Notes: a model not told the origin generated them from the letters alone. A stretch of DNA of 57,446 nucleotides from an uncultured Pelagibacteraceae bacterium (GCA_902615425.1 CACMPD010000007.1:1-57446), one strand, 5' to 3'. Positions 7,778 to 16,952 are shown, numbered from the stretch's first letter. Numbers and translations are program-made.

Positions 7778-8485
7778 TCATTTTTCTCCGGTTACAATTG
7801 GCTCTGTTCCCTTGGGTCTATCACCTTCTAAATATTCGCCTTTAACTAAATAATAAACTTGTTCTGCAACATTTGTAGTATGATCACCAATACGCTCTAT
7901 GTTTTTAGTTACAAACAATAAATGGGTTCCATCTTCTAAATTTTTTTCATTTTCTTTAAGATATTTTATAACTTCTTGCATACAAAGATTTGTTAGATCA
8001 TCTATTTGCTCATCACCTTCCCAAACATTTACTGCCATTGGCGCAGATCTTTCTAGATAAGCATCTAATGTTGATTTTAATTGTTTTTGAACATTGGTAG
8101 ATACTCTATTCAATGAGTCTACCAAGTTCTTTGGAAGATTTTCGTTAAGCAAAAGTGTTCTCTTGGATATATTTTTTGCTAAATCACCTATTCTTTCTAA
8201 ATCTGAAGACATTTTCAAAGCCGTTACTGTCTCTCTTAAATCAATTGCCATAGGTTGTCTTAAAGCAATTAAATTCACAACTTGCTGTTCAATTAAAGTC
8301 TCATATTTATCTATTTTTTCATCTTCTTGAATAACAGCTTCTGCAATATTATTATCTCTTGTTGTAATGGCTTGAATTGCTTTACCTAAAGAATCTTCAC
8401 ATGCACTTCCCATTTTAATTATATTAGCATTAAGATTTTTTAGTTCTTCTTCGTAAGATTTGACTGTATGTGGTGCTTCAGACAT
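7778..8485 (-). CDS. phoU: Phosphate signalling protein PhoU
   Basis: A 235-residue, all-helical PhoU with two repeated PhoU domains (about 17-105 and 120-210). Each carries the acidic metal-binding pattern, seen as MSSDLERIGDLAKN and KNIERIGDHTTNVAE. PhoU links the Pst transporter to PhoR and keeps the Pho regulon off when phosphate is plentiful. Its ATG overlaps the pstB stop codon by one base (TAATG), so it is translationally coupled to pstB. Confidence 0.95.
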   Translation of the reverse strand: MSEAPHTVKSYEEELKNLNANIIKMGSACEDSLGKAIQAITTRDNNIAEAVIQEDEKIDKYETLIEQQVVNLIALRQPMAIDLRETVTALKMSSDLERIGDLAKNISKRTLLLNENLPKNLVDSLNRVSTNVQKQLKSTLDAYLERSAPMAVNVWEGDEQIDDLTNLCMQEVIKYLKENEKNLEDGTHLLFVTKNIERIGDHTTNVAEQVYYLVKGEYLEGDRPKGTEPIVTGEK

Positions 8486-9240
8486 TATCCGAACCTCCCT
8501 GTTATATAATCTTGCGTTTTTTTATTATCAGGATTCTTAAATATTTTATCAGTAGATCCATGTTCAATCAATTGACCTAAATGAAAAAAACCTGTATTTT
8601 GAGAAACACGTGCTGCTTGAGCCATAGAATGAGTTACAATTATTATTGTGTGCTCTTTTTTTAACTCATCAATCAATTCTTCAATTTGTGCTGTTGCTAT
8701 TGGATCTAATGCTGAACAAGGTTCATCCATTAATATAACTTCAGGTCTTACAGAAATCGCTCTAGCAATACAAAGTCTTTGCTGTTGTCCTCCAGATAAT
8801 CCAGTTCCAGGTTCATGCAACCTATCTTTTACCTCTTCCCATAGTGCAGCCTTTTTCAAACTAGTTTCAACAATTTCATCCATTTCTTGTTTTGATTGAG
8901 CCATACCATGAATAGTTGGACCGTAAGACACATTTTCATATAAAGTTTTTGGGAAAGGATTGGGTTTTTGAAAAACCATACCAATTTTTTCTCTTAGTCT
9001 TACGACATCACAACTTTTATCATTGATATTAAAATCATTAATTAAAATTTCTCCTTTAACACTACAGATATCAATTACATCATTCATTCTATTAAGACAT
9101 CTTAGGAAAGTTGATTTACCACAACCAGATGGACCAATTAATGCCGTTACTTGATTTTCCTCAATATCTAAACTTATATTAAAGAGCGCTTGTTTTTTTC
9201 CATAAAAAACATCAACATCTTTTGCTTTAATCTTTATCAT
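8485..9240 (-). CDS. pstB: Phosphate ABC transporter ATP-binding protein PstB
   Basis: The ABC ATPase of the high-affinity phosphate importer. Counting from the ATG at 9240, Walker A is GPSGCGKST (36-44); the LSGGQQQR signature and Walker B VILMDEP follow. I prefer the ATG at 9240 to the longer start at 9261 because a GGAG ribosome site lies just upstream, overlapping the pstA stop, whereas the longer form adds seven residues from within pstA. Length 251 aa, near the family norm of about 257. Energises PstA/PstC at the inner membrane. Confidence 0.95.
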   Translation of the reverse strand: MIKIKAKDVDVFYGKKQALFNISLDIEENQVTALIGPSGCGKSTFLRCLNRMNDVIDICSVKGEILINDFNINDKSCDVVRLREKIGMVFQKPNPFPKTLYENVSYGPTIHGMAQSKQEMDEIVETSLKKAALWEEVKDRLHEPGTGLSGGQQQRLCIARAISVRPEVILMDEPCSALDPIATAQIEELIDELKKEHTIIIVTHSMAQAARVSQNTGFFHLGQLIEHGSTDKIFKNPDNKKTQDYITGRFG

Positions 9241-9241
9241 T

Positions 9242-10510
9242 TTAACTCCATTTTTTCTCAAACTTATGTCTTATTATTTGGGCAAATAAATTCATTATTA
9301 TTAAAAAGCCAAGTAAGACCATTATACATGCCGAAACTTTTTCTACAAATCCCCTTTCAGCACTTTCAGCCCAAATATAAATTTGAACTGGTAAGCTTGC
9401 AGCAGGATCCATGGGTGATCCAGGTATCGTGTTAACAAAAGCAACCATTCCAATTAAAATTAAGGGTGCAGTTTCTCCTAAAGCTTGAGCTAAACCAATT
9501 ATTGTTCCTGATAACGTGCCAGGCATAGAAAGAGGAACTGTATGATGCATTGTGGTTTGCATTCGACTTGCTCCCATAGCAAGTGCTGCCTCTCTTATAC
9601 TTGGTGGAACTGCTTTTAAAGATGCTCTAGCAGCTATAATTATTGTTGGTAAAGTCATTAAGGACAAAGTGATACCTCCAACTAATGGGGTAGACCTTGG
9701 TAAATGAAATATAGCCAATAAAACTCCTAACCCTAATAGACCAAAAACTATAGATGGAACCGCTGCTAAGTTGTTTATATTAACTTCAATAAAATCAGTA
9801 AATCTATTTTTAGGGGCAAATTCTTCAAGATAGATTGCAGCTAGAACCGCAACAGGAAAAGCTATCATTAAACAAACAAGTATAGAAAAAATTGAGCCCA
9901 TAAATGAACTTGCTATTCCAGCTAGCTCAGCTTCTCTTGAGTCAGCATTTGTAAAAAAACTTATATTGAATTTACTTTCAACCTTACCATTTGCAACAAG
10001 TTGATCAAAAATTTTTAATTGATAATCGCTTACTCTTCTTTGGTCTTCAGGTAAATCTCTTGGATAATTTCCTTTAAAGACTTGGTCTAAATCATCTGAA
10101 GCAGTTAGATAAACTTCCTTTGTTTTTCCTATTAAATTAGGGTCATTTAAAAGTTCATTTTTAATTTCTTTTTCAAAAAAATAAGACACCATTCTCTTCA
10201 ATTCATTTTCTTGATCTTCATTGGCGTTTGGATCTAAATCAGCCATTGATTTTAATGCTATATCGTAATAATCAGCGTCCTGTAAATCTTCTTTAGAAGG
10301 ATTTTGGTCTAACATCATTAATTCAGCATCGAAAGTTACTTGAACAATAAGCCATGTTTTTTGAAAAGCTGAATAGCCAGTTGAAAAAATTTTAAAAATA
10401 AAGATTGTTAAAAATAAAAGTGCCATAAAAATTGCACTCAGACCGTATAAGCGAAATCGCTGTTCAGCTTTATATCTTTTATTTAATAATTGTTCTTTAT
10501 TTTTATTCAT
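9242..10510 (-). CDS. pstA: Phosphate ABC transporter permease PstA
   Basis: A 422-residue permease, long compared with E. coli PstA (about 296 aa). Residues about 20-45 form a membrane anchor, followed by a large, acidic, probably periplasmic region (about 50-190), then the six-span BPD transport domain with the EAA loop [25 protein letters not shown] recognisable in part. Long N-terminal forms are common in Alphaproteobacteria. Overlaps pstC by 8 bases; forms the phosphate channel with PstC. Confidence 0.93.
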   Translation of the reverse strand: MNKNKEQLLNKRYKAEQRFRLYGLSAIFMALLFLTIFIFKIFSTGYSAFQKTWLIVQVTFDAELMMLDQNPSKEDLQDADYYDIALKSMADLDPNANEDQENELKRMVSYFFEKEIKNELLNDPNLIGKTKEVYLTASDDLDQVFKGNYPRDLPEDQRRVSDYQLKIFDQLVANGKVESKFNISFFTNADSREAELAGIASSFMGSIFSILVCLMIAFPVAVLAAIYLEEFAPKNRFTDFIEVNINNLAAVPSIVFGLLGLGVLLAIFHLPRSTPLVGGITLSLMTLPTIIIAARASLKAVPPSIREAALAMGASRMQTTMHHTVPLSMPGTLSGTIIGLAQALGETAPLILIGMVAFVNTIPGSPMDPAASLPVQIYIWAESAERGFVEKVSACIMVLLGFLIIMNLFAQIIRHKFEKKWS

Positions 10511-11888
10511 ATTTTTCTCTATATTTTTTAACTACTCTCAAGGCCACAATATTTAAACAAAGTGTTACTAAAAATAATGACATACCTAAAGCAAAAGCAG
10601 CTTGCGTTTTTGGGTCGCCAAAAGCTTGGTCACCAATTAGAATAACTACAATTTGAGCTGTAATCGTTGAAGTAGACTCTAAAGGATTTAAAGTTAAATT
10701 AGCAGCTAAACCAGAGGCCATAACAACTATCATTGTTTCTCCAATAGCTCTTGAAACACCAAGTAAAATAGATCCAACTATCCCCGGCAATGCCGCGGGA
10801 AAAATAACTCTCTTAATTGTTTCTGATTTAGTTGCTCCCATAGCGTAACTTCCATCTCTTAAACTTTGAGGCACACTTGTAATTACATCGTCACTTAAAC
10901 TTGAAATAAATGGTATAATCATAATACCCATTACCCCTCCTGCTGCTAAAGCACTTTCAGCTGAAACTTCAAGACCCATTGAAGTTCCTAATTCTTTCAA
11001 AAATGGTCCAACAGTTAGGGCAGCAAAAAAACCATAAACAACTGTTGGTATACCAGCTAAAATTTCAATTAATGGTTTTGCATATTGTCTAACTTTAGTT
11101 GATGCATATTCAGCTAAATAAATTCCACTCATTAATCCAATTGGGATAGCAACGCACATAGCAATAAATGCAATAAAAAAAGTACCTGCAAAAATAGGGA
11201 CTGCTCCAAAAGTATCTGAATACATTGTCGGATCTAAAGCCTCAGAAGAATCTCTAACAAAAGCTTTTGCTGGATACCAGTGAGTTCCAAAGACAAAATC
11301 AAATAATGGAATTACTTTAAAAAAATCTATAGTTTGAAATATAAGTGAGAAAACTATTCCAACAGTAGTTAATATTGCAGCTAAAGAAGCTGTAAATAAA
11401 ACTGCGTTCAAAAATTTTTCAACTGGTTCTCTTGTTCTAGAATTAGATGAAATTCTTTTATACGCATAAGCAACAGAGGCAATAATTGCAGATAATACTA
11501 TAACAACTTTTGAACTTTGAGCTATTGATCGAAGACTTAAATATTTTTCAGCTGAAGCTTCAATAAAAGGTGTAATTTCTCCAGTGAATTGCCCTCGAGA
11601 CAATGCTTTTGATTTTTCGTATAATAAATTTAATTCATCATCAAGATAACCTTGATTTGAATAATCACTTAAGATTAATAGTTTTACAATTGTGGGCTCA
11701 AAAATTGCCCATAATGAAAAAATTATAAAGGCTGGTATTGCACACCAGATTGCAAGATAATAACCATAAAATTGTGGTAATGCGGTTAATCTTTTTTTTG
11801 TAGATTGAATTGTATATGCTTTTTTGCGTCCAAAATAATAGCTTGTGAAACCTAGAAGAACAATAAATGTAAATAATATTAAGTTCAC
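10503..11888 (-). CDS. pstC: Phosphate ABC transporter permease PstC
   Basis: A 461-residue permease, longer than E. coli PstC (319 aa) through an N-terminal region with extra membrane spans (about 2-18, 41-65, 125-145) and an intervening loop. The BPD permease domain occupies the C-terminal half; the coupling loop reads DGSYAMGATKSETIKRVIFP. The ending FVVTLCLNIVALRVVKKY-like span closes the fold. A terminator-like hairpin lies between pstS and this gene, so expression is expected to be lower than that of pstS. Confidence 0.93.
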   Translation of the reverse strand: MNLILFTFIVLLGFTSYYFGRKKAYTIQSTKKRLTALPQFYGYYLAIWCAIPAFIIFSLWAIFEPTIVKLLILSDYSNQGYLDDELNLLYEKSKALSRGQFTGEITPFIEASAEKYLSLRSIAQSSKVVIVLSAIIASVAYAYKRISSNSRTREPVEKFLNAVLFTASLAAILTTVGIVFSLIFQTIDFFKVIPLFDFVFGTHWYPAKAFVRDSSEALDPTMYSDTFGAVPIFAGTFFIAFIAMCVAIPIGLMSGIYLAEYASTKVRQYAKPLIEILAGIPTVVYGFFAALTVGPFLKELGTSMGLEVSAESALAAGGVMGIMIIPFISSLSDDVITSVPQSLRDGSYAMGATKSETIKRVIFPAALPGIVGSILLGVSRAIGETMIVVMASGLAANLTLNPLESTSTITAQIVVILIGDQAFGDPKTQAAFALGMSLFLVTLCLNIVALRVVKKYREKYE

Positions 11889-11923
11889 AGAATCTCCTTA
11901 AGTGAGGACTTTACTCTTTTTTT

Positions 11924-11955
11924 AAAAAAAAGGGGTCTAAAAAGACCCCCTTTTT
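11924..11955 (-). terminator. Intrinsic terminator/attenuator between pstS and pstC
   Basis: On the minus strand the stem GGGGTCT pairs with AGACCCC around a four-base loop (arms 11943-11949 and 11932-11938) and is followed by a run of eight T (11931-11924). It lies 31 bases after the pstS stop and before pstC. Partial termination would give excess binding protein over permease. Confidence 0.85.
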
Positions 11956-11979
11956 AATCATTTGTTAACTGAGGAATAA

Positions 11980-13011
11980 TTAATTACCCATAGCAACTAG
12001 CTTCGTAGCATTAGTTCTAGTTGTTTTATACAACTTAGAGTCTAATGGCACTAAACCAATGTCTGCTAAGTAACCCCCTTTTCCAATAGCTTTCTTAGTT
12101 GTGAATTCTTTCACAAACTCATGTAAGCCTGGAATTACTCCAACGTGTGCTTTTTTCACGTAGAAGAATAAAGGTCTAGCAACAGCATAACTGTAGTCTT
12201 GAATAGACTTTAATGACGGTTGTCCACCATCAATACTTGCTGCTTGCAATTTATCTTTTGCAGCTAAGAAATAACTGAAACCAAAGAAACCAAACATTTC
12301 TTTATCTTGAGTTAACTTTTGGATGATTAAACTATCGTTTTCTCCAACTTCAATAGCAGCACCATCTTCTCTGTAAAGTTTTTGAGGTTTTTTGTATTTT
12401 TTATTTCCAGCTTCAAAACCAGCTTTATAAAGAGCTTTAGCTTCTTTAGTCATACCTTTTTTCATTACTAAAGAATTCCAAGCATCTCTAGTTCCTGATG
12501 TTCCTGGTGGGATCATCACTGAAATTTTTTGTTTTGGTAAGCTAGGGTCAATTTGGTCCCAAGTTTTATAAATATTTGGAACTAATTTACCATCAACAAC
12601 TGTATGAGCAGCAAGTGCTAAATATAATTGTTCTTTAGTAAAGTTTACTGGTTTTGCATCTTTGCTGTAAGCTAATGTAATACCATCGTTACCAATTACG
12701 ATCTCAACGATATCATTAACACCATTTTTCTTACATAGAGCTTTTTCTTTATCTTTCATAGCTCTTGATGCATTTGTAATATCTGGATGTTGTTCACCTA
12801 CACCAGCACAGAATAGTTTAGCTCCACCACCAGTACCAGTAGACTCGATTACAGGAGTTTTAAATCCTGAACCACCAAATCTTTCAGCAACAACTGTTGC
12901 ATAAGGGAATACTGTAGAAGAACCAACTATCTTAATTTGATCTCTTGCTTGAGCAACAGTTGCAATTGAAAGTGCAACTAAAGAAGCAATTACTATAGTT
13001 AGTTTTTTCAT
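11980..13011 (-). CDS. pstS: Phosphate-binding protein PstS
   Basis: A 343-residue periplasmic phosphate-binding protein with a signal peptide (residues 1-22, cleavage likely after AQA). Ligand-site segments VGSSTVFPYA near residue 30, IGNDGITLAYS near 105 and PPGTSGTRDAWNS near 168 fit PstS. It captures phosphate for PstCAB and in marine alphaproteobacteria is among the most strongly phosphate-stress-induced proteins. Upstream are three Pho-box half-sites; downstream is an intrinsic terminator that separates it from the permease genes. Confidence 0.97.
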   Translation of the reverse strand: MKKLTIVIASLVALSIATVAQARDQIKIVGSSTVFPYATVVAERFGGSGFKTPVIESTGTGGGAKLFCAGVGEQHPDITNASRAMKDKEKALCKKNGVNDIVEIVIGNDGITLAYSKDAKPVNFTKEQLYLALAAHTVVDGKLVPNIYKTWDQIDPSLPKQKISVMIPPGTSGTRDAWNSLVMKKGMTKEAKALYKAGFEAGNKKYKKPQKLYREDGAAIEVGENDSLIIQKLTQDKEMFGFFGFSYFLAAKDKLQAASIDGGQPSLKSIQDYSYAVARPLFFYVKKAHVGVIPGLHEFVKEFTTKKAIGKGGYLADIGLVPLDSKLYKTTRTNATKLVAMGN

Positions 13012-13080
13012 TATCTTTAATCCTTTCGTTATTTATTAATTAAAAGATGATTGACTCGTATAAATTTATTGAATCTTTAA

Positions 13081-13109
13081 TATTACAGAATTGTTACACT
13101 TTTGTTAAA
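13081..13109 (-). promoter_or_regulatory. Pho box: three tandem 7-mers upstream of pstS
   Basis: Reading toward pstS on the minus strand, TTTAACA (13109-13103), TGTAACA (13098-13092) and TGTAATA (13087-13081) repeat with exact 11-base period and 4-base spacers, the geometry of PhoB binding sites. The last half-site ends 69 bases before the pstS ATG. The repeats would place PhoB over the -35 position of the promoter. Confidence 0.75.
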
Positions 13110-13120
13110 AAGGTAACTTT

Positions 13121-13729
13121 TTAGTTGTATTTTTTTGATATAATTATTTGATCAATATCAGTTTCTAAGCCACCAATACATGAAACAGGGTTTACCTGTT
13201 CATTAAGAGCTAGTTCTTTGGTTGGACGTAAAGTTATTTCTAGTTTTACTAAGTTTACTAATTCCTCTCTAATTTCTTCATCATATCTCCAGCTTGGCCA
13301 TGAACTTGGGGTTGAAAATATAGAGGTTAAATAGCTTGTAGCCATAGTATATCTATAATTACTCAAATTTTCATTCCTCAATAAAAAATCTCTTACAGAA
13401 TTAAAAATATTCCTACATCTAAAAGAATCTGAAAAATAATTTTCCTTCTTGAGATTTCTATTCATAGGAACAGAAACAATTAAATCAATTGAATTTTTAG
13501 AATACGAGGTAACTACGTCTGTATAAAATTCAGCTTCAGTAACTTCTAAATGATCTTTAATAGAAGGATATGAAGTTTTCAAATCTGCCTCTAATCTAAA
13601 AATTCCAATATCAAAAACTGTAAGTTGCTGATTTCTTAATAATGTTGTGATATCTTTAGAAAAAACACTTGTTGTTATAGAGCTTAATAAAAAAGCAAAA
13701 ATCAAAATATTTTTAAATATTTTAACCAT
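13121..13729 (-). CDS. Exported protein of unknown function between phoR and pstS
   Basis: A 202-residue protein with a clear signal peptide (residues 1-24, SVFS/KD), so periplasmic or cell-surface. I do not recognise a family. Two cysteines (Cys105, Cys184) could form a disulfide. The C-terminal half contains tryptophan-rich SSWPSWRYDEE and LEITLRPTKE. It lies on the minus strand between phoR and pstS and is probably co-regulated with them. A TTTAACA 7-mer at 13779-13773 upstream resembles a Pho half-site, but its neighbour (TTTACTT) is poor. Function in phosphate acquisition is inferred only from location. Confidence 0.7.
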   Translation of the reverse strand: MVKIFKNILIFAFLLSSITTSVFSKDITTLLRNQQLTVFDIGIFRLEADLKTSYPSIKDHLEVTEAEFYTDVVTSYSKNSIDLIVSVPMNRNLKKENYFSDSFRCRNIFNSVRDFLLRNENLSNYRYTMATSYLTSIFSTPSSWPSWRYDEEIREELVNLVKLEITLRPTKELALNEQVNPVSCIGGLETDIDQIIISKKYN

Positions 13730-13819
13730 ATAAAAAATTAATTAAAAGATTAACATTAATCAAGTAAAGAATTGTTAAAAAAACCTTCTAAAACTATTAC
13801 AATATAATATTTTTTAAAT

Positions 13820-14965
13820 TTAAGTTTTCGCTGGTAAATAAATTTGAATTTCAGTTCCTTGGTTTTCCTCACTTAGAATCTCATAGTGTCCACGATGTTG
13901 AGTAACTATATGTTTAACAATAGCTAATCCTAAACCGGTTCCACCAACCTTGTTACTTTGTTCAAGATCTACCCTAAAAAATCTTTCTGTAATTCTAGAA
14001 ATATATCTTTGAGGAATGCCAACACCTTCGTCTTTAATACTGATCATAAAATTTTTTTCTAACAATTTACCATCGCTAATTTTGCTTGATATAAAAATAG
14101 ACTTATTTTCCTTTGAATACTTAATTGCATTATCTAAAAGATTAGAAAAAACAGTTTGTAATTTTTTTTCATCTCCAATAACAACTGTTGGATTGGCGAG
14201 TGATAAATTAATATTTAATTTCTTTCTTTTTAAAACAATCTCAAAATTACTGATGATTGTTTTGAAAAGATCATTTATATCAACTAAAGAGTTTGGCCTT
14301 ATGTGTTCTTCTAATTCGATTCTTGTGAGTATTAAAAGATCATTAATTAAATTTTCCATTCTATTTGATTGATCAGTCATTATTTTCATAAATTTTTTTT
14401 TAGCCTTTTCATCATCAGACGCTGGGCCCTCAATTGTTTCTAGTGATCCTTTGATTGCCATTAAAGGTGTTCTTAATTCATGGCTTACATTTGCTACAAA
14501 ATCAGTTTTAAATTTTTGTGCTTTTGTAATTTCAGTAAAATCTTTTAAAAATAACACAACAGAGTCTGGTTCAGTAAACAAATGAGTTGGGCCAGGAATA
14601 ATATAAATTTTATAGAATTGATATGATGGGAGGTCTATTTCAATGTCAATATTTTTTGTTTTATTTTCAACAATAGCTTTTTCAATATTTTCTATTAATT
14701 CTGGTTTTCGAATTATAGAAGATATGTTTTTATCAATTAAATTACTTCCAAATCTTTTTAATGCACTTGGATTGGCATATTTAATTATGTTAAATTTATT
14801 TAATGCAAAAAATTGATCCTCAAGCTCATCAATAATTACTCTTTTGGTTTTTTCCTCTCTTTTATTAATTATTGTAGCAGTATTTATTGATTTGTTTTTT
14901 TTTTGATTAAGTAAATAGAGGAGATAAATTATAACAACTATAAGTAGAATGATGAAATATTCCAT
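13820..14965 (-). CDS. phoR: Phosphate regulon sensor histidine kinase PhoR
   Basis: A 381-residue histidine kinase: one N-terminal membrane span (2-20), a PAS-like region (about 45-135, LNKFNIIKYANPSALKRFG), a HisKA domain with phospho-acceptor His162 in SHELRTP, and a HATPase_c domain with N box, DEGVGIP and GGTGLGLAIVKH. The architecture (short membrane anchor, PAS, no large periplasmic sensor) is that of PhoR, which senses phosphate via PstSCAB and PhoU. It is separated from its partner phoB by the pst genes. It follows the glycosyltransferase gene by 65 bases. Confidence 0.93.
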   Translation of the reverse strand: MEYFIILLIVVIIYLLYLLNQKKNKSINTATIINKREEKTKRVIIDELEDQFFALNKFNIIKYANPSALKRFGSNLIDKNISSIIRKPELIENIEKAIVENKTKNIDIEIDLPSYQFYKIYIIPGPTHLFTEPDSVVLFLKDFTEITKAQKFKTDFVANVSHELRTPLMAIKGSLETIEGPASDDEKAKKKFMKIMTDQSNRMENLINDLLILTRIELEEHIRPNSLVDINDLFKTIISNFEIVLKRKKLNINLSLANPTVVIGDEKKLQTVFSNLLDNAIKYSKENKSIFISSKISDGKLLEKNFMISIKDEGVGIPQRYISRITERFFRVDLEQSNKVGGTGLGLAIVKHIVTQHRGHYEILSEENQGTEIQIYLPAKT

Positions 14966-15030
14966 AAATTTAGACGGCTTAATTTTGCATCATTAAACTT
15001 TTTAATGCAAATAAATTAAGGAAAAATTAA

Positions 15031-16038
15031 CTAATGATTTGGTGAAATATTGTTAAAAAATATTTTTGCTGTTTCTTCCCAAGTGAATTTTTTTGCAAAT
15101 TCAAGACAATCATTTCTATTAACTTTCAAAGCTTTATGAGCTGAAACTTTAAGATCATTATCTAAACAATTTATTTTGGAACCCTCAAATATATCTTTAG
15201 GACCAGGAACAGGATAAGCAGCTACAGGTGTTCCGCAATTTAAAGACTCACAAACTACAATTCCAAATGTATCTGTTTTACTTGGAAATACAAAAACATC
15301 GGAAGATGCAAAATGAGACGCTAATTCACCGTTTGTTTTTTCTCCTAAAAAAATATCTTTAGGAAATTCTTTTTTTAATTTTTTTAAATCAGGTCCCTTT
15401 CCTATTATCATTTTTGTACCCTCTAAATCACATTCTAAAAAAGCTCTTATGTTTTTTTCAACTGCAACTCTTCCAACATAAATCCAAATCGGTCTTTTAT
15501 GTGGTAAATCAATTTTTTTCGGACTCTTAAAAGCTCCATGATTGCCTCCTCTTGTCCAAGTAATCATTTTATTATTATCTATACCTATATCGATTAATTC
15601 TTTTCTCATAGATTCTGTTGTTACTAAGATTCTCTCAGCCTTGTTATGAAAGTTTGCTAAGAATTTTTCAGCCCATTTTGCAGGTATAATAGGAAAGTAA
15701 AGCTTAAGATATTTATCAAATCTTGTATGAAAACTTGTGGTAAACTTCAGTTTATTCTTCAAACAATATCTTCTTGCCATAGTCCCTATAGGACCTTCAG
15801 TAGCTATATGAATTGCATCAGGTTTTATTTTCTTTATTAAGCTACCAACTCTTGGCCAAACATTAATAGATATTCTAATTTCATTATATTTTGGCATCGG
15901 AAAAGTTAAAAATAATTCTGGTGTGATATATTCTATTCTATGACCTTGTTCTTTTAAAATTTTACCTGTTTCATGCAAGGTTCTTACAACACCATTTACT
16001 TGTGGAAAATATGCATCTGTTGCGATTAAAATTTTCAT
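15031..16038 (-). CDS. agt: GT4 glycosyltransferase, Agt-like (glycolipid synthesis)
   Basis: A 335-residue GT-B glycosyltransferase of family 4. The N-terminus FPQVNGVVRTLHET and the C-terminal FVFPSKTDTFGIVVCESL with GTPVAAYPVPGP are typical of the alphaproteobacterial diacylglycerol glycosyltransferases related to SqdX and Agt. Following plcP by 3 bases, it most likely transfers glucose or glucuronate from a nucleotide sugar to diacylglycerol released by PlcP, making phosphorus-free glycolipids under phosphate starvation. The sugar donor cannot be told from the sequence. The role is established for homologues in SAR11 and rhizobia; here it is inferred from family and pairing. Confidence 0.85.
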   Translation of the reverse strand: MKILIATDAYFPQVNGVVRTLHETGKILKEQGHRIEYITPELFLTFPMPKYNEIRISINVWPRVGSLIKKIKPDAIHIATEGPIGTMARRYCLKNKLKFTTSFHTRFDKYLKLYFPIIPAKWAEKFLANFHNKAERILVTTESMRKELIDIGIDNNKMITWTRGGNHGAFKSPKKIDLPHKRPIWIYVGRVAVEKNIRAFLECDLEGTKMIIGKGPDLKKLKKEFPKDIFLGEKTNGELASHFASSDVFVFPSKTDTFGIVVCESLNCGTPVAAYPVPGPKDIFEGSKINCLDNDLKVSAHKALKVNRNDCLEFAKKFTWEETAKIFFNNISPNH

Positions 16039-16041
16039 TAA

Positions 16042-16854
16042 TTACGAAGCTTTTTTTAAGTCTTCATTTTTAATAGGTTTAATTATTTCTTGAGTGTCTA
16101 AATATTGTTCTCTTATTTTATCCCAATATAATATTTCAAAGCTACCATCGTAATTTTCGGCTAATGCAGTGCAAGATTCTACCCAGTCTCCACAATTTAA
16201 ATAATTGACCCCATTAAAATCTCTATCCTCAGCATGATGGATATGGCCACAAATTATTCCATCAAATTTTTTTCTTTTTGCATAATCTGAGAGTGTTTTT
16301 TCATATTCACCAATATATTTGACGGCGTTCTTAACCTTATATTTTAAATATTTTGCAAGAGACCAATATTCTTTTCCTCTCAACCTTCTAAAGAAATTAA
16401 TTATTACATTTATTTGTAACAATAAATTGTAAGCTATTGATCCAAGTTTAGATAGCCATTTAGCATGTTTCATAACACCATCCCAAGCATCACCATGAAC
16501 AACAACATATTTTTTTCCAGCATTTGTCTCATGAATAACTCTATTAACCATATGGATGTCACCAAAATTCATTGGAATAAATTTTCTTAACATTTCATCA
16601 TGGTTGCCCATAATATAGAAAACTTTAGTGCCATGTCTTGCTTTTCTTAAAATTTTTTGGATTACATCATTATGTTCTTGAGGCCAAAAAAAACTTTTTT
16701 GCATTTCCCAGACATCTATAATGTCTCCTACAAGATAAAGATTTTCAGATCTTGAGTTTTTAAAAAACTCTAAAAGTTTTTTCGCCTGACAACCCTTGGT
16801 ACCCAAATGCACATCAGAAATAAAAATGCTTTTGTATTTAAGTATGTTAGGCAT
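16042..16854 (-). CDS. plcP: PlcP-like metallophosphoesterase (phospholipase C for lipid remodelling)
   Basis: A 270-residue calcineurin-like phosphoesterase. All metal-site motifs are seen: DVH (Asp14, His16), GD (Asp44), GNHD (84-86), VHGD (His120) and GHIH (His204, His206). The family also includes LpxH-type UDP-diacylglucosamine hydrolases, but the window encodes lpxI for that step, and the gene is directly coupled to an Agt-like glycosyltransferase. That pairing is the known PlcP-Agt lipid-renovation module, which cuts head groups from phospholipids to give diacylglycerol. A Pho-box-like repeat lies upstream at 16916-16933. Confidence 0.87.
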   Translation of the reverse strand: MPNILKYKSIFISDVHLGTKGCQAKKLLEFFKNSRSENLYLVGDIIDVWEMQKSFFWPQEHNDVIQKILRKARHGTKVFYIMGNHDEMLRKFIPMNFGDIHMVNRVIHETNAGKKYVVVHGDAWDGVMKHAKWLSKLGSIAYNLLLQINVIINFFRRLRGKEYWSLAKYLKYKVKNAVKYIGEYEKTLSDYAKRKKFDGIICGHIHHAEDRDFNGVNYLNCGDWVESCTALAENYDGSFEILYWDKIREQYLDTQEIIKPIKNEDLKKAS

Positions 16855-16868
16855 TTTAAGACCTATAT

Positions 16869-16886
16869 TTTAATACAACTGTAACA
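16869..16886 (+). promoter_or_regulatory. Pho-box-like repeat facing the DAG-kinase-family gene
   Basis: On the plus strand, TTTAATA (16869) and TGTAACA (16880) are separated by four bases, giving an 11-base period almost identical to the first two half-sites at pstS. A weak third (TCATGTA, 16891) follows. The second half-site ends 66 bases before the ATG at 16953. Confidence 0.55.
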
Positions 16887-16915
16887 CGAATCATGTATTT
16901 CTTATTTCATTTAAA

Positions 16916-16933
16916 TGTTACAAATTTGTTAAA
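16916..16933 (-). promoter_or_regulatory. Pho-box-like repeat facing plcP
   Basis: On the minus strand, TTTAACA (16933-16927), a four-base spacer and TGTAACA (16922-16916) exactly repeat the first two half-sites found at pstS. It ends 61 bases before the plcP ATG. A third half-site is not recognisable. It supports PhoB control of plcP-agt and perhaps phoR. Confidence 0.65.
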
Positions 16934-16952
16934 AATTTTTTAAGGATTAATT

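Noticed and set aside
13762..13779. Pho box upstream of the exported unknown gene
   Set aside because: One half-site (TTTAACA) matches but the next (TTTACTT) does not; kept only as a remark in the gene entry.
14982..15010. Hairpin TTTGCAT.../...ATGCAAA between the glycosyltransferase and phoR as a terminator
   Set aside because: The stem has a two-base bulge and no T-run follows on the minus strand; plcP-agt-phoR may be one transcript.
16042..16854. Metallophosphoesterase as LpxH of lipid A synthesis
   Set aside because: lpxI is present in the lpx cluster, and this gene is coupled to an Agt-like glycosyltransferase beside a Pho box.
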